Counted from the first letter of the stretch, positions 9,765 through 21,901 are shown. The stretch: DNA of 64,000 bases from Fallopia convolvulus (GCA_964016875.1 OZ024719.1:29176679-29240678), one strand, 5' to 3'. Translations and numbers: made by a program. Notes: generated by a model not told the origin, from the sequence alone.

Positions 9765-10215
9765 GTAAGAGCCTAGAACAACGATCAAATCTCAAGCACT
9801 CGTTAATTTTGTGGCCGATTTCAGCATTACCCTGGAAGAGAAAGGTGAGGGGGAAGAGATGCTTCATAGTAGGAAACTCGGTGGTGTGGACACTTCACAC
9901 AAACGGCGTTGCGAACGCCAGGGGTATTGACATTGGAATAATGATGAATTTTCCACATGAGGAGAGGATAACCCAAGCCGTACGATGATTTTTTGAAACC
10001 ATGAACAACGATTCTAAGTACAAAGCTATAATTTTCAAATTGACCCTTGCAAAAGATTTGCCTATCCACCAACATGATGTCAAATGAAATTATCTATTGG
10101 TCATCAACCAAGTTCCTAAAGAGCATGACGCTCAAGCAGATGTGCTCACCCGTCTGGCATCAGCAAGAGAACTTGACGAGTTTCCCTTAATTCAATAGAT
10201 ACATGTCATGACCCC
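9765..10215 (+). pseudogene. Second (archaeal-type) RNase H of the Tat-like relic
   Basis: Remnants read VADFSITLEEKGE, VWTLHTNGVANARGIDIGI, then NNDSKYKAIIFKLTLAKDL and HDAQADVLTRLAS in order, interrupted by stops. WTLH-(D)G near the start and the terminal A(D)VLTRLAS are landmarks of the additional RNase H domain that separates Tat-lineage elements from other plant gypsy elements. The expected Asp of the first motif is Asn here (HTNGVA). This domain supports placing the relic in the Tat lineage. Confidence 0.7.
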
Positions 10216-10469
10216 AACCATCCTCAAGAACTACTACACGTCTTAGGTCGTGTCTCAAGAGACAAACGCTTGCAAGGAACGCTCTAGGGTACCCATGGAA
10301 GTCATAAGCATTGGAGAAGCATCATCGGGAGGCCCACCGCAAAGTGACCACGTGATTGACAGCGTATTTCCAAAAGATAGCCATGAGCCTCATGCGGACA
10401 ACAATGGTCATCTGGAGAATCGTCAAAATCATGTCAGTGGTATTATAATTCCTTGGACAAAGACATAGC

Positions 10470-11425
10470 TTGATTGGCTGGTACTAGGCAAACTCCCAGA
10501 GGACAAAGTGGAAGCTAGAGTGTTGAAGATCAAAGCTACCAATTTCACCGCCAGGAACGGAATACTCTTTCATCGGTCTTTTATTGGAATGCTCCAACAT
10601 TGTCTGACCAAGGAAGGAGTCTTCAAGCTGCTTAGGGAACTTCATGAAGGAGAATGTGGTAATCATACAAAGGGAATGAGTGTGTCTAACAAAGCCATGC
10701 GAAAAGGGTTGTATTGGCCAACCATGTGGAAGGGCGTGGTCGAATTCTGCTAAAAGTGCAATGCCGGTCAACAGCACGCACCAACCGCACACCAACCACC
10801 AGAACCTCTCCATCCTAGCCTAACCTCATGGAACTTCATGCGATGGGGGATGGATATCGTGGGAACAATAGAACATAGATCTTGTTACCTCTACCCCCGC
10901 TACCCATAGTCTAATGGTCACACCGAGGATAATAACAAAGTAGTTATGAGTAATCTCAAGAAGTGTCTTGTCACAATCAAGGCAAAGTGGGCCAACAAAC
11001 TCCCGTATGTTCTCTGGGTGAGTTGTACGACTCCATGGACATCCATAGGGCAGTCACCTTTTTCTTTGGTCCATGGGTGCTAAGCAGTCATTCCCGTAGA
11101 AATTCTCATCCCCACTGTTTGTCAACGAGCTCAGTGAGTTAGCCGAAATCCGCCTGGCCAAGCACCAACAACATGTCACCGATTGTTACTAACAGAAGAT
11201 CAGGATCTGTGACTTCCAAGTCGAGGACTGGGTGCTCAAGAAATTCTTCTAAAATATTGTTGAGCCCGTCGCAAACAAATTAACACCAGATTGGGAGGGA
11301 CATTACCAGTTAGTGAAAGTCGTTAGGGTGCTAGATTTAAGGACTTTAATGGCAATTTTTCAAATATCACTACAAAGTGACCTAAGAAGGAAACATTCAT
11401 CCCTCTATTCCACATAGATCCAAAT
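10470..11425 (+). pseudogene. Tat-like integrase with internal deletion
   Basis: The zinc-binding part is in 10,508-10,753: NGILFHRSFIGMLQHCLTKEG, HEGECGNHTKG, then GLYWPTMWKGVVEFC, with a stop before the second Cys pair. The core start, WGMDIVGT, is at about 10,840. The next recognisable part, YPQSNGHTEDNNKVV (about 10,902-10,945), holds the region of the catalytic Glu, so most of the core between the first Asp and there is deleted. The end reads AVIPVEIL and the C-terminal WVLKKFF. Coding similarity fades near 11,400. Confidence 0.75.
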
Positions 11426-11427
11426 AG

Positions 11428-11480
11428 CTCTCTCTCTCTCTCTCACTCACTCACTCACTCACTCACACACACACACACAC
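11428..11480. repeat. Compound microsatellite
   Basis: (CT)n followed by (CTCA)n followed by (CA)n. It marks the end of the recognisable Tat-like relic. Confidence 0.95.
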
Positions 11481-12142
11481 AAATCTCCCTCTCAACTCTC
11501 TCCAAAAAATGAATCCATCGCTTATTTCCCTTCCATTCGAAGACTCAATACCATGAGGCCAAAATCACTTTTCATGGCAGATGAGGAGAAACTATCATCC
11601 AAATCCAGCTTCAAAGAAGGCAAACACACCATCTCTACTTCGAGTTTTGTGATTCTAGGCATCATACCTTCTAGATTTTTTTATGTTATTTGAATAAGCT
11701 TTATTTGATGAATTAGGAACTGATTTTGATTAGAAATCGATTGAATCAAAGGTTCTAAGAACGATTTGTATTTCTATCGTCCATAAAAGGTTGAAAAGAA
11801 ACTTTAGGACAGACAATACGTACGTTGAATTTTGGAAAGATTCATGATGTTTTGAATATGAGATTCATGATTCGTCATGTGTTGTGGCTATGTTATTTTT
11901 CTGTTAGAGTTCATGTATTTAATCTATATGTTCATGTGCGGTGACTATGAGGTTCACATGTTTTTGTGTGCACCGCAAGAAGCTTGTTTGATTTATTTTT
12001 TTTTAATTTTGTTTGATTTTTCCTTCTAATTTTTTGTGGAAAATTTTCGAAGTTCAAACTTTGGTTTCTAGATTCAATATGGGATTCAAACGATGGTTAA
12101 TAGACTTTGCGGATAGTTGGGTTCATATATTACATTAGAATG

Positions 12143-12177
<35 letters not shown>

Positions 12178-12787
12178 CTATAAGGTTCATATAAAGCCAT
12201 TTAAAAATATTCATGTTCTTACGCATGTTGCCCCTCTTTTTGTTGATGTTATTGGTGCTTTTCTCTACTAATTGCTACTATTTTTTGGTTGGTTACTGCT
12301 TGTTTTCTTTGTGTGTAATGCTTGCTAGTTTCTTGATATTGGTAACGAATTTACTCGACTCAATCTCTTTGTACACATCGATGTGGGTTCAAATCTCTCA
12401 TGGGTTGTATATTAAGAGTGTGATGTTTCAATTCAAGTTGAATTCTCATGTAGTATGTTCACGTTCATATATATTACCTTCACGTTCACATGTTGACATT
12501 GTATGTTCACATATTGACTATGTATGTTGATATATTTTCAAACAAGGTCCATATATTTTACGAAGTCATCTACTAGGATTCAAGTATTTATCGGCAACTT
12601 CTCATCCTACACATTCATAATGGCCTCCATTGCTGCATTAACCTTGTTCAAAGTCTTATTGAGAATGACTCTTAGCTTCTTTATTTCCTTCCTTGCTGAA
12701 ATTTAAGACCTTAGTATATGTTTAAAATGGGGGATTTTATGCCAAATTTATGATTGCACAAAAATTGTTTTATCTTCATGAATATAT
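11481..12787. other. Stretch with no gene recognised
   Basis: AT-rich DNA with a (TA)n run at about 12,145-12,175 and scattered GTTCATAT/TTCACAT repeats between 11,900 and 12,540. The longest ORF (105 codons at 12,213) is a hydrophobic, T-rich translation with no family resemblance, and I do not consider it a gene. The sequence may include the 3' LTR of the Tat-like relic, but no second copy is available to show this. Confidence 0.6.
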
Positions 12788-13222
12788 TTTTTGTGCATAA
12801 AAATTCGTCTTCAATGCATTGATCACATACTCCCTTCTTCACCTTTCGTTCCAAGCTCCTTTTTACCTCGAACGAACTTCGAGGTAAAGAACAAGACTTG
12901 CTAGAGAGCACAACGAATATGAGGTGCTTATCATACATGGAGAAGATATATATTTATAATGGAGGAGAGGGAGAGAGAAGATCGAAAACTCTATCTCTTA
13001 GGGCAGACCGTTAATGCTCCAGGCCCAACAAGCGACTTCTTGTTCCCCAATTCACAAGAAAATTCTATCTTTCGACTAAGATAGAATCCTCCATCATAAT
13101 GAATAATCTTCATATTTAATTTTATAATAAAATATATAATTCAAAAACAAGCATAATGAATAAAAGTACCTTTATGGCGGATAATAGCGAAAATAATAAT
13201 GGCAATTAATTTTACCTGCTCA
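12788..13222 (-). repeat. 3' LTR of the gag-only Tat-like element
   Basis: About 435 bp. On the minus strand it begins TGAGCAGGTAAAATTAATTG and ends near the TTTTATGCAC segment. Landmarks shared with the right copy are GGCCCAACAAG, TAATGGAGGAGAGGG and the AT-rich TTTAATTTTATAATAAAATA block. A TATA-like TATAAATATATA lies on the minus strand near 12,945-12,960. Confidence 0.8.
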
Positions 13223-13499
13223 CAAATGCCCGACTTAGGTGTTAGTTATGCAAGAACGCAACTAAGACATCAGTACTCTAGGACCTATTCGAAGTAACAA
13301 TGCAGATTAGTCACGGTTCCCCTTACGCACATTTTCATATCTTCATATATTCTTACATCCATTAGCGAATATCATGGGATCCTTTGCTCCTCTACATACG
13401 CGCATATGCAGAAGTCCGTTAGTACGATGAACAAACGTTGCGCTTTTTTTTATGCAAGACTCAAACTAATGCAAAAACTGACTTTTATTAATAATAAAC

Positions 13500-13895
13500 A
13501 TGAATGACACGAAAATGTGCCCTATTTACATGCATTTCCTAATCCTGAGATCCCTATGTTGGGGCACACACGTATAGTGATCGCACTTGTGTGGGTCGCG
13601 GTCGCGGCTCTTATCTTGAGAAGGAGGGTCGCATTTTTCAGTCCCGCGGTCACGGTCTCCTGACCCACAGTCGCGGTTTTGTCTCGAAGAAGGAGCAATG
13701 CTCTCTAGACCAGACCCATGGTCGCGACTATCGAGCCCGCGGTCGCGGTTACACTCCTGGTCCTCACTTCTCGACTCGTCTTCGACTCTTGGCAAAAACT
13801 CTATTTTAGGGAGATTTCCCTTAGAGCACATACGCGCTTCCAACTGATTAGCCCAATCCCGGACTATGACGTCTTCATCTCTAAACATGATCATG
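13500..13895 (-). pseudogene. Charged low-complexity ORF over GC-rich dyad repeats
   Basis: A 122-codon minus-strand reading (13,894 to 13,526) rich in Arg, Asp and Ser-Arg (DQECNRDRGLDSRDHG), lying downstream of the protease tail. Its composition reflects the underlying GC-rich paired dyads at 13,605-13,750 rather than a folded domain. It could be the linker between protease and the missing RT, since related elements here carry the same kind of dyads in their linkers. No function is assigned. Confidence 0.35.
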
Positions 13896-14110
13896 GGATG
13901 GAGGGTCTATGGTACTCTCCCATCCCATGAATCCATGGCCTACCCAAGATCAAGTTGTATGGGGTTGGTACATCGACAATTATGAACTCAATTGTCATCT
14001 CCTTTTTTTCTAAACAAACTTGGGTCTTGTACATGCCAAGCGGGAACGTCGAGTATCCTCCAAGTCCACTGAGTTGCATCTTGACCAGTATCAAGTCTTG
14101 GCTTCAAACT
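13891..14110 (-). pseudogene. Protease C-terminal part of the gag-only element
   Basis: The minus-strand reading LSGLGGYSTFPLGMY, then EFIIVDVPTPYNLILGRPWIH, is the second half of a retropepsin, ending in the conserved LGRPW-H. The preceding active-site half is missing: the sequence joins directly to gag at about 14,100, so this is a deletion derivative. Neighbouring readings carry stops. Confidence 0.7.
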
Positions 14111-15250
14111 TTGGAACCACTTTAATGAACCCTTGTCAAGGCTACCCTGGAACACTTTGCACATTATAGCACCATCGGAAGCCCATAATACTATCTTATG
14201 TGAGAAAGTAGCTACGTGGCTTACAGAGTCCGAATGACCATCATATAGAGTGCATGATGGTGGTGAGAACTTTGTCGGAGGCTTAGGTTGTTGGATGCTT
14301 CTATGGACTTGTGCTCGGCTTGCGCTTGAGCCGATTGTAAGGTTCCACTTTGCACTCTTAAAAGATCAAGCAATCTCCTTTCAATCTGCCTTAGGGCTCG
14401 ATCTTCTCCTTCACTTCTTTTGTTACTTTTGCTTCGACATCAACTTTGTCGTCTCTTCTTCTTACTGTCCCGATCATTAGCAGACTCGGGTTCTTGGGAC
14501 GGGTCGTAGCGATCCATTTCACGATTGTTTGGGTTTTCGCGTTGATCGATCCGGTTGCGACCGCCATAGGTACTATCACGGTCGCCACTAGACCTCCCAC
14601 GGTCGCGGCTAGACTTGTTGCAGTCGTGGCTAGGGCTTTAGCGTCTGCAGCGGTTTTCGCATTTGTCCAATAATTTTGAGTCTCCCGAGGTCGAATCGCT
14701 AGACTGAGGGTGGTCCTCCGCTCGGGAGAAATTACGCTGGGGTGACTCGTGTTGCTTGCCCTTTCGTCGACCTTTAGGCGTTCTACGATCGCTTTTGTAG
14801 TCAGCTTGTATCTCTTGAGACTTGTTAGTGCTTACCGCCTCAGGACCATGACGGTCATTGACGAATTCGATAATGCTAGGGAGCCGGTGACTGGTCCTTT
14901 CGATCGTCGATTCGTTGACAGGGCGCTTACCTTGAACTTTATCCAAGGTTTGCTTCAATCTAGCAATCTCTTCCAAGCCTTGGTCCAAGCGAGACTCTAG
15001 CTGGGCGCGCTTGCTTTGAATATTTTCGTTCTCTCTTAAGACGGAAGCTAAGGCATGCGTGATCTCATCTTCCTCCTCATTTTCAATGGTGGTTGATGCC
15101 CCATTCCTATCGTTTGGCCCAAATGCCAGGGGTATGCGAGCATCACCATGTACAAGATTGCATCTAGCGTGGCTCGATTGACCATGCTCGTAGCATGGGA
15201 TGATAAAAATAGGGTTCCACTCAAGGTTTTGGACCGGCACGGGCTCTGAT
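14100..15250 (-). pseudogene. Gag of the Tat-like element
   Basis: The best frame (15,240 to 14,638; 200 codons) starts at MPVQNLEWNP and contains a coiled-coil-like segment, SVLRENENIQSKRAQLESRL to RLKQTLDKVQ, then a basic serine-rich part (RRKGKQHESPQR). Further along, about 14,230-14,110 in another frame, the capsid-like signature ASDGAIMCKVFQGSLDK-SLKWF is recognisable, as in retrotransposon gag domains. A GC-rich triple dyad at 14,579-14,630 lies between the two parts. Stops and frame changes break it. The presumed role of the ancestor is particle formation. Confidence 0.65.
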
Positions 15251-15780
15251 ATGCGTAGTTGTGCTCGACCGCGGTTGCGGAGTTCTAGGCCACAGTCGCG
15301 ATTACGATTTGTGACCGCGATTGTTCGTCCTGGTTCGCGCGATGGCCCTATACTCTATAAATTTTGATTGCTCTCAAATTCTGCAACACGCATTGTTTAG
15401 TCCCATAATTGGCCAAACCCATCAAATTTGGACAGTGTAGTGTTACAACCAACAATTTCGTCGTCGACTCGGACCCTTGACTGCTCGCGCGATGAGCGGT
15501 CGTGCTTGTGAGAGGGTCCGGATCACGGTTCAGGTCGTCTTCAAGCAAGGCGGCTTGGTCGATATGCGCTAGGTTTTGATCCTCTGAGCTAACATCGGAG
15601 TTCACTTGATCGCCCTACGTGCCTCGATCGCGGCTTTAGGGTACGCGGTCACCGGTTCGCTCGCTATCGGAATCGCGCTCAATTTCACTTTGCACGATTG
15701 CCCCAAGACTTCGAAAAGTCACTTCTTGCTCTTCTGGGATCGATTCCAACACTATAATTGCGGGGATCAATTGTTCTTTT
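15250..15780 (-). other. Leader between primer site and gag
   Basis: Minus-strand 5' untranslated or leader sequence of the gag-only element. It contains several GC-rich, CpG-rich dyads (for example near 15,262-15,330 and 15,618-15,660) and short ORFs with no family resemblance. Confidence 0.5.
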
Positions 15781-15798
15781 TTCACAGATGGCACCAAC
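15780..15798 (-). promoter_or_regulatory. Primer binding site of the gag-only element
   Basis: Directly after the 5' LTR the minus strand reads GTTGGTGCCATCTGTGAAA. It resembles the TTGGCGCCGTCTGTG type found in Tat-lineage elements, with C-to-T type changes. Confidence 0.65.
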
Positions 15799-16040
15799 TG
15801 TTAGTGCACAAAAATTAGTCTTTAATGCACTGATTGAATACTCCTCTTTACTCCCTTCTTCACCTTCCGTTCCAACTCCTCTTCAACCTAGAACTTGCAA
15901 AAACAATGGACACTGGGGGCAGGATTCCCTAATCCACCACCGATGCCTAAGTCAAAAGAGTAGTCTGTCGGTGGACACTGGGGGCAAGGCTTGCTAGCGA
16001 GCTCCGCGAATATGATTTGCTCATCATACATGGCGAAGAC
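15799..16040 (-). repeat. 5' LTR of the gag-only element, first part
   Basis: Aligns with the left LTR from its TGTTAGTGCAC end up to CATACATGG-GAAGA. It breaks at 16,040 (TSD AAGAC) where the Athila-like element was inserted, and continues at 23,345. Confidence 0.8.
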
Positions 16041-17126
16041 TATTGAAGGGTTTCTTGAACAAATAAATTTATATTCAAGACCCCCGCTAAGTACAGCGAA
16101 GTCAGGTTCATCCACGGGAATGAGAATAGTGCTAAAGATTAGTCGATAAACTAAGAAAAGCAAAGAAATAACAAGCAAACGACGCCAAGACCGAACCAAA
16201 GTAGGTCATGCACGACCTTAAGGGGGTCGATCATGGGCACAGAAAAACACACGAACTCACACAAACACAACTAAAGGTTCGAGCATGAATTATGGGTCGA
16301 GATCAAAGCAAAGACACGAGTTTTAAATCAATATAAAGGATGAATTCCAAGGCCAGGGCTACCACAACAACAACCATACATGCTTCCAACAAGAATTCAC
16401 AATTATCATGCAATCTAGATCATAGAAGAGTCAACTTTCGCAAACAATTCAAGTTATTCAATCGACTTTCGCAAATTAAACAACTTTCTATCTATCCTTC
16501 AACCTAGGAATATCAACTTTCGCAAATAATCCTATTAGAACTAATCAAACAATCAACCTTACACTTTCGCTTTTGGGTTAATCGCAAGATATGCCTCAAC
16601 TGTCGCAAAGGAATTTAGCACAAGATAGATAAATATGATCATCAAGCATTCAAATTACGAACCAAATGGGTCGTGCACAACCCTCATAGGGTCGGCGCTG
16701 AGAGGTTCACTTTCTGTTTGGGTAGAGCACGACCCTGATAGGCACTACGAACAACCTTGAGTAAAACTTGCGTAGAGGATTCGTTACAACTCCGTTTGAC
16801 TTGATTCTTTTTCATATGTTCTTGTAGAGAAATTCTCTATCTCTTTGGAAGTTCAAAATTGATCTTTAATGACTTTAATTGAGCGCTTAATCTTCATCTT
16901 CTCTTCAATCTTGAGTTCTATCTTCCACCGATTTTGCTCTTTTCCTCAAAAGTGCTCCAAATAGCTTCTAAAAACCTACAAAACACCTCCAAAAATTATG
17001 TAGACTCTATAGCTTAAGAAAATACGAAAACCTACACAAACGACTCAAAAAAAACACAAAACTAAAGAAAAAGACTCAAACACATTAAAAACACACCCTA
17101 AAACATGACTAAAAAGACAGACATCA
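16041..17126 (-). repeat. 3' LTR of the pol-less Athila-like element
   Basis: 1,086 bp on the left. It lacks about 350 bp present in the right LTR (right-copy 22,515-22,870). The missing part includes the likely TATA region. The left end reads TATTGAAGGG where the right copy has TGTTGAAGGG. Confidence 0.9.
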
Positions 17127-17160
17127 AAATACCCCATACTTAGACTTGCTTGTCCTCAAG
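17127..17160 (-). promoter_or_regulatory. Polypurine tract next to the 3' LTR
   Basis: On the minus strand GCAAGTCTAAGTATGGGGTA directly precedes the LTR start TGATGTC. The complete Athila element has the same block, GGTCTAAGTATGGGGGAATT, before its 3' LTR at 51,762. Confidence 0.8.
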
Positions 17161-19390
17161 CAATAAACAAGACATGAACCAAAATCACCAACACATATAT
17201 CAAGTCAATGCCTTTATCAAAAAGCAACATCAAAGCACAAGTAGAAATAGATAGACAAGTGAATCTAACGTCATCACACATATATGCAACCTCAAGCAAA
17301 AGCAACTAAAAATCCAACCTCACAAGTGTAATGTGTTTTACTCTACTCTCATGTGTGTGGGCTTTGAATAACAACTCTCAACTCAATTCAATATACAAAA
17401 ATCAACACAGTCATTGTTACTTATATCACCAAACTCTCCACCCAAGATGTCAAAACATATAAAAAACATCAAGAGAACTTAGGCTCAATGTAAAACTTCA
17501 TAGAAGCTTCCATTCGGCCGGATTGTAATGGGGCTTGGTAAAGACAATAAGGTGAGGAAATAGTTTGCCTATGTGGTGCTAATAATATCCAGGAATCAAA
17601 TACTCCTAAAAACTCACATTTACCAAAACTCTCAAAAGATAACCAAGCCCACTCTTCTTTATGCACTTTTTTCTTCACTCACCCCTTTAATATCCCAACT
17701 TATCTTGCTTACAAACACTTAGGAAGATTTGGCTCATGCACACTTTCACTATTCAGCTCTTCTTCTTTCAGATTTTTCATGATTTTTCTTTTTTGTTTTT
17801 CGAGGTGGCTCGGTACCGACCTTTTTGGGTTCCGTAACGGCTCTGCATTCTTCCTTCTTTTTTTTCACTTCTTTTGTAAGTGCATTCAGGGAACCAAACT
17901 CCTTTTACATGATACACTGCAAGATCTTTCAAATACCCCACACTTGAACCAATACAACTCACTCAACAAAACCATCACAACAACCAATACTAAGTCCTAA
18001 TCCCCGGATAGGGTCAAGCTTATATTGGCAAGGGAATAATTTTGTGGAGCTAAAAATAAAAGGCTTCAGGCTCAACTTGGCTTCAAAAAGAGGATAATGT
18101 AAGGGTGGATAAGGATAAATAAGGGTTATGAAAAATAAGTTCTCTATCATCTGATTTCATATGCAATGAACTAATATCTCATATAGGTCTTAAGAAATAG
18201 ATAACCATATAAATGACAAGAGATAATATGCATAAGGAGAGTAAATCACACAAGAAAAGAAGAGGGATTTTTGATGTTCTCCCTATAAGGCCGAAATTTC
18301 TCACTAGGTAAAATTTTTGTTGGATCGTAGTCACTTCTACCTAAGATCATATGTGCTCTATTTCATCACATGCTAAATATCCACATAAAAATAAATTTTT
18401 CAAACATGATTCAAGCAAAGCTATCCAAACATGCTAAAGGAATTACATGATCAAGCAAGTTATATCATATCATAGGAAATCTAAGTGGAATATTATCAAT
18501 CCTAGAAACACAAACAAAGACACAAAAACTCACACAAAACTGAGTTTCCTTTTCCCATACCCCATACTTAAACCAAACAGTGTCCTCACTGTTTAAAACA
18601 TAGAAATATAAAGAGAATAAGGAAAAGGGAACTCAAAAAAAAAATCTGAAGCTGTTTGAAACCATTGATCACTTAAGGAGCATTACTGAAATTTTCTTCG
18701 GTTCGGTAGAGGTCGGTACCGACCCTATGAGGGTCGGTAACGAGCTTGCTTCTAATGCCACCGATTCTTCTATATAGCACTTCTTCTTCTTGTAGTACCT
18801 GAGTCATTTTAGGAAAACTTCTATCCTACTACACTAATCTAACCTAAAAACAAGTCAAAAGAAAGCTAGCAAAAAGAACTAAGAAAGCAAAACTAAAAGC
18901 GAAAACAAAAAGCGGGTTGCCTCCCATAAGCGCTATTTTTTAACGTCGTTTAGCCCGACGAACTTACCTTGGCGGATCAAGGTGGTTTCCATCCAGCTTT
19001 GCTGGGATCACGGGAAACCCCATACTTAGATGGAAAAGCTTCAAAGCTTCTCTCCAAGACATTTGGTCCTCTATCATCCACAAGTATGCTTGGAAGTCCT
19101 ATGTTAGGGTTAGAAAAATACGAAAACCAAGGAGGCTTCGACTCTTTCACAGTATGCTCAATAGTAGGAGTTGTAAAAGAAGGATGAAAGAAAGGATCAT
19201 GACCTGATTAATTAAATCAGAACAAGGAGACTTACCTTTGTTAATCTGAGGAGGGGTCGTTACCGAGGGTATGTGGGTCGTTATCGACTCCACTGGCGGT
19301 GTCGGAGCTTGGGTAACGTGCCTGTCTAGCCTAATAACGGGTTGAAATTCACCCATAGCGTTGTGATTCTTTAGAGAAGGGTCGGCACCG
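17161..19390 (-). other. Non-coding 3' region of the pol-less element
   Basis: 2.2 kb between protease and 3' LTR without recognisable coding sequence. It contains a second polypurine-type block (minus strand GGTTTAAGTATGGGG, near 18,560-18,575) and paired dyads of the CGGTACCG type at 17,811/17,832, 18,714/18,735, 19,258/19,279 and 19,383/19,404. The usual pol region is missing entirely. Confidence 0.7.
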
Positions 19391-21780
19391 ACCCATGGTG
19401 GGTCGGTAGGCTCCTAGTTGATGCTTTTAATGACCTCATTCGCATCAGTATTGAAGCGAAACTCGACCTTCTCTTACCCAATGTCAAATGTGAGTAGTCC
19501 CTTTCTAACATCAACTCTTGCCCCTGCGGTGGCTAAGAATGGTCTTCCAAGAATGATAGGTACCACATGGTCTTCTGGCATCTCCATCACTATGAATTCG
19601 TTGGGAATAAAGAATTTGCCTACTTATACAGGGACATCCTCTACGACTCCAGTGGCTTTGAAGCATGATGCATTTGCCATGTAGAGATTCATAGTGACAG
19701 GTTCTAGCGGTCCCATATTAGCTTTGGACCAAATAGAGAGTGGTAGGAGACTGGCACTGGCACCTAAATCACATAAAGCTTCAAAACGGTGAGTTCCAAT
19801 ACCTATAGTAATAGCAAACTTACCTGGATCACCTAGTTTCTCGGAGAGCTCCAACGACCTCACTTCATCCGTCAGCTCTGACATTGATCTCTTTCTAGAT
19901 AAAATCTCCTTCAAGAATTTAGTATAAGAAGGCATTTCATTCAAGGCCTCGGCGAAAGGAATGGAAAGATTCAAGCCTTGAAGCAACTTAACGAAGCGCT
20001 TAAATTTTCCTTCCGTCGAGTCCTTGGGTTTCTTAGAAGGGAAAGGAAGTACCTTAGATTGGGATTGAATGGAAGGAGAAGAGTTATAATACTTACCTTG
20101 CGAAGGGTGGTCGAGCTCGACCCCAGTTGGGTCGATCGCCCCTTTGTCCTCATTAGTAGCATCCTCGGGAATGACCCCTGAGGGGGTCGTGCATGACCCT
20201 AAATGGGTCATGCTCGACCCTAAATGAATCGTGCACGACCCTAAATGGGTCGGTCCTGAGGCTTGTTCCCTCTCCTTATGCTTGGGTGGCTTGGGCAACG
20301 CCTTTCCACTCCTTAGGTGCATGACTCGAACTTCACCATAGCTTGTTCGGCCTCTTGGATTCTCGTCGGGGTGGACCAGGAGTTGTCCATGAGGTCTCGG
20401 GATTTGAGTAGCTAGTTGGCCAAGTTGGGAATCGACATTCTTTCTCCATGAGTCAAATTCTCCCAACCTAGCATGAACACCTTTCATTTGCGTGGTAAGC
20501 TCGACTCTCATTCCATTGATTCCTTCTTGCAGCCCTTGCACCCATGATGGTGATTCTTGATAGCCAATAGGACGCTAGGGAGGGGAACGTTGCTCTTGTG
20601 GAGGGTGTTGCTTGTATTGATCATAATTAGGATTACCCCAAGATGGTTGAGCATTGTTCCTCCCTGCATAATTGTTTTGGTTCCTATAGGAACCTCTCAT
20701 GTAGTTCGCCTCCTCATAAGCCTCAGCGGCTCGCACTTGCTGCAAGTTAGTGCAATTGGAGGTAGTATGGGCAGAAGATACGCATTCTTGGTAGGATTGT
20801 GAAGATTTAAAGTAACTTACTTGCTTTTTCAATCGGTTGATCTCATCCTGCATGAATTGGAACTTCACATCCTGATCAACCACATCGGATTGTGGTTCAT
20901 AAAGTTTCCTCTCCGTCAGCTTAGCTTGTTGGGTACCGTACATAGCATCATAGTTGGTTAGTTTGTCCAACAAAGCCCAAGCTTGATCGGGATCGATCTC
21001 AATGAACCCGCAATCGGTGTGAAGATTGATTCTTTCCTTTGTAGCGGCATTAATCCCCTGAAAGAAAATCTCCTGAAGCACATAGGGTGGTTGTCCATGA
21101 GTAGGACATTGTCGAAGAAGTTCCTTAAACCGCTCCCAAGTTTCCACAAAAGTTTCATTGGGAAGTTGATGATAAGAAGTGATGCGTTTTCTTAGCTCTG
21201 TAGTCTTGGCCGGTGGAAAGAACTTTGTTAGAAACAGGTCGTGCAAAGCCTTCCATGTAGTAATTGACCTAGGAGGTAAGCTTTCGAGCCAAGTAAGTTC
21301 CTTCCCGGATAAAGATCATTTGAACGCCTTCAAGAGCACATATTCAAGTTACACGCCATCGGCAGCGATGCTGTCACACAAGTCGGTGAAGTTCTTGATA
21401 TGCTCCATGGGACACTCAGTGGGCTTGCCCTCAAATTGAGATCGCTTAATAAGAGTGATGAAATGAGACTTGATCTCAAAGGCGCGCTCAATTTCAGGGA
21501 GGACGATAGCCGATTCAGGAACCCTAAACTCCGGATGCATGTATTGCTTGGCATTCCTTGGGATAGCGTTCAGTTGCTCTTGTAATTGCTACATAGCTAC
21601 AGCCTGAGCGTCTCGGTCCACTTGCATGCGCTGCATCTGAGCGCAGAGTTCTTCCACTTCTCGAGCAAGAGTCTCACCGTCAGCCATTGCTCGTCTTTCT
21701 CTTAAACGTCGATGGAAGGATCTTTCGGGTTCGCTGTCGTAGTCTATACCAAAGGTTCTCCGGGAAAAACGAGATGGCAT
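19390..21780 (-). pseudogene. Athila-like gag-protease, one frame with stop codons
   Basis: From ATG at 21,780 a single minus-strand frame runs about 2.4 kb. Order: coiled N-terminus with EVEELCAQMQRMQVD, gag capsid (MHPEFRVPES, then FFPPAKTTELRKRITSYHQ), a zinc-knuckle-like CVSSAHTTSNC, a linker with 7-residue repeats (HLGSCT/S), the conserved KLLQGLNLSIPFAEAL block, and protease with CDLGASASLLPLS as active-site region (DLGA) and LGRPFL. Stops near 21,589, 21,349, 21,314, 20,575 and 19,624 interrupt it. Several look like C-to-T products (TGG to TGA, CAG to TAG). The role in the ancestor is particle assembly and processing. Confidence 0.85.
20185..20260 (-). repeat. 21-bp tandem dyad repeats inside gag-protease linker
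   Basis: Cores CGTGCATGACC, CATGCTCGACC, CGTGCACGACC and CGGTCC start at 20,188, 20,209, 20,230 and 20,251, exactly 21 bp apart. They keep the reading frame and encode a 7-residue repeat on the minus strand. Confidence 0.9.
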
Positions 21781-21880
21781 ACAATGCGACCAAAGACAAA
21801 GAAAAAAAATTAGAAAACAACAAAAGGGTAAGGGCTAGTCCCAAACCCAAATATCAACTAAACTAGGCACTATTGCACAC

Positions 21881-21898
21881 TCCCTGGCAACGGCGCCA
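21881..21898 (-). promoter_or_regulatory. Primer binding site, tRNA-Asp type
   Basis: The minus strand reads TGGCGCCGTTGCCAGGGA three bases after the 5' LTR end, one base from the usual TGGCGCCGTTGCCGGGGA of Athila-like elements. Confidence 0.9.
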
Positions 21899-21901
21899 AT
21901 T

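Noticed and set aside
12213..12530. 105-codon hydrophobic ORF that could look like a membrane protein
   Set aside because: A T-rich translation in AT-rich non-coding DNA with no start context, no relatives in the window and no neighbouring gene.
12783..12792. Target duplication for the gag-only Tat-like element
   Set aside because: Left flank ATATT and right flank GTTAT do not match, and the left LTR end is ambiguous by several bases.
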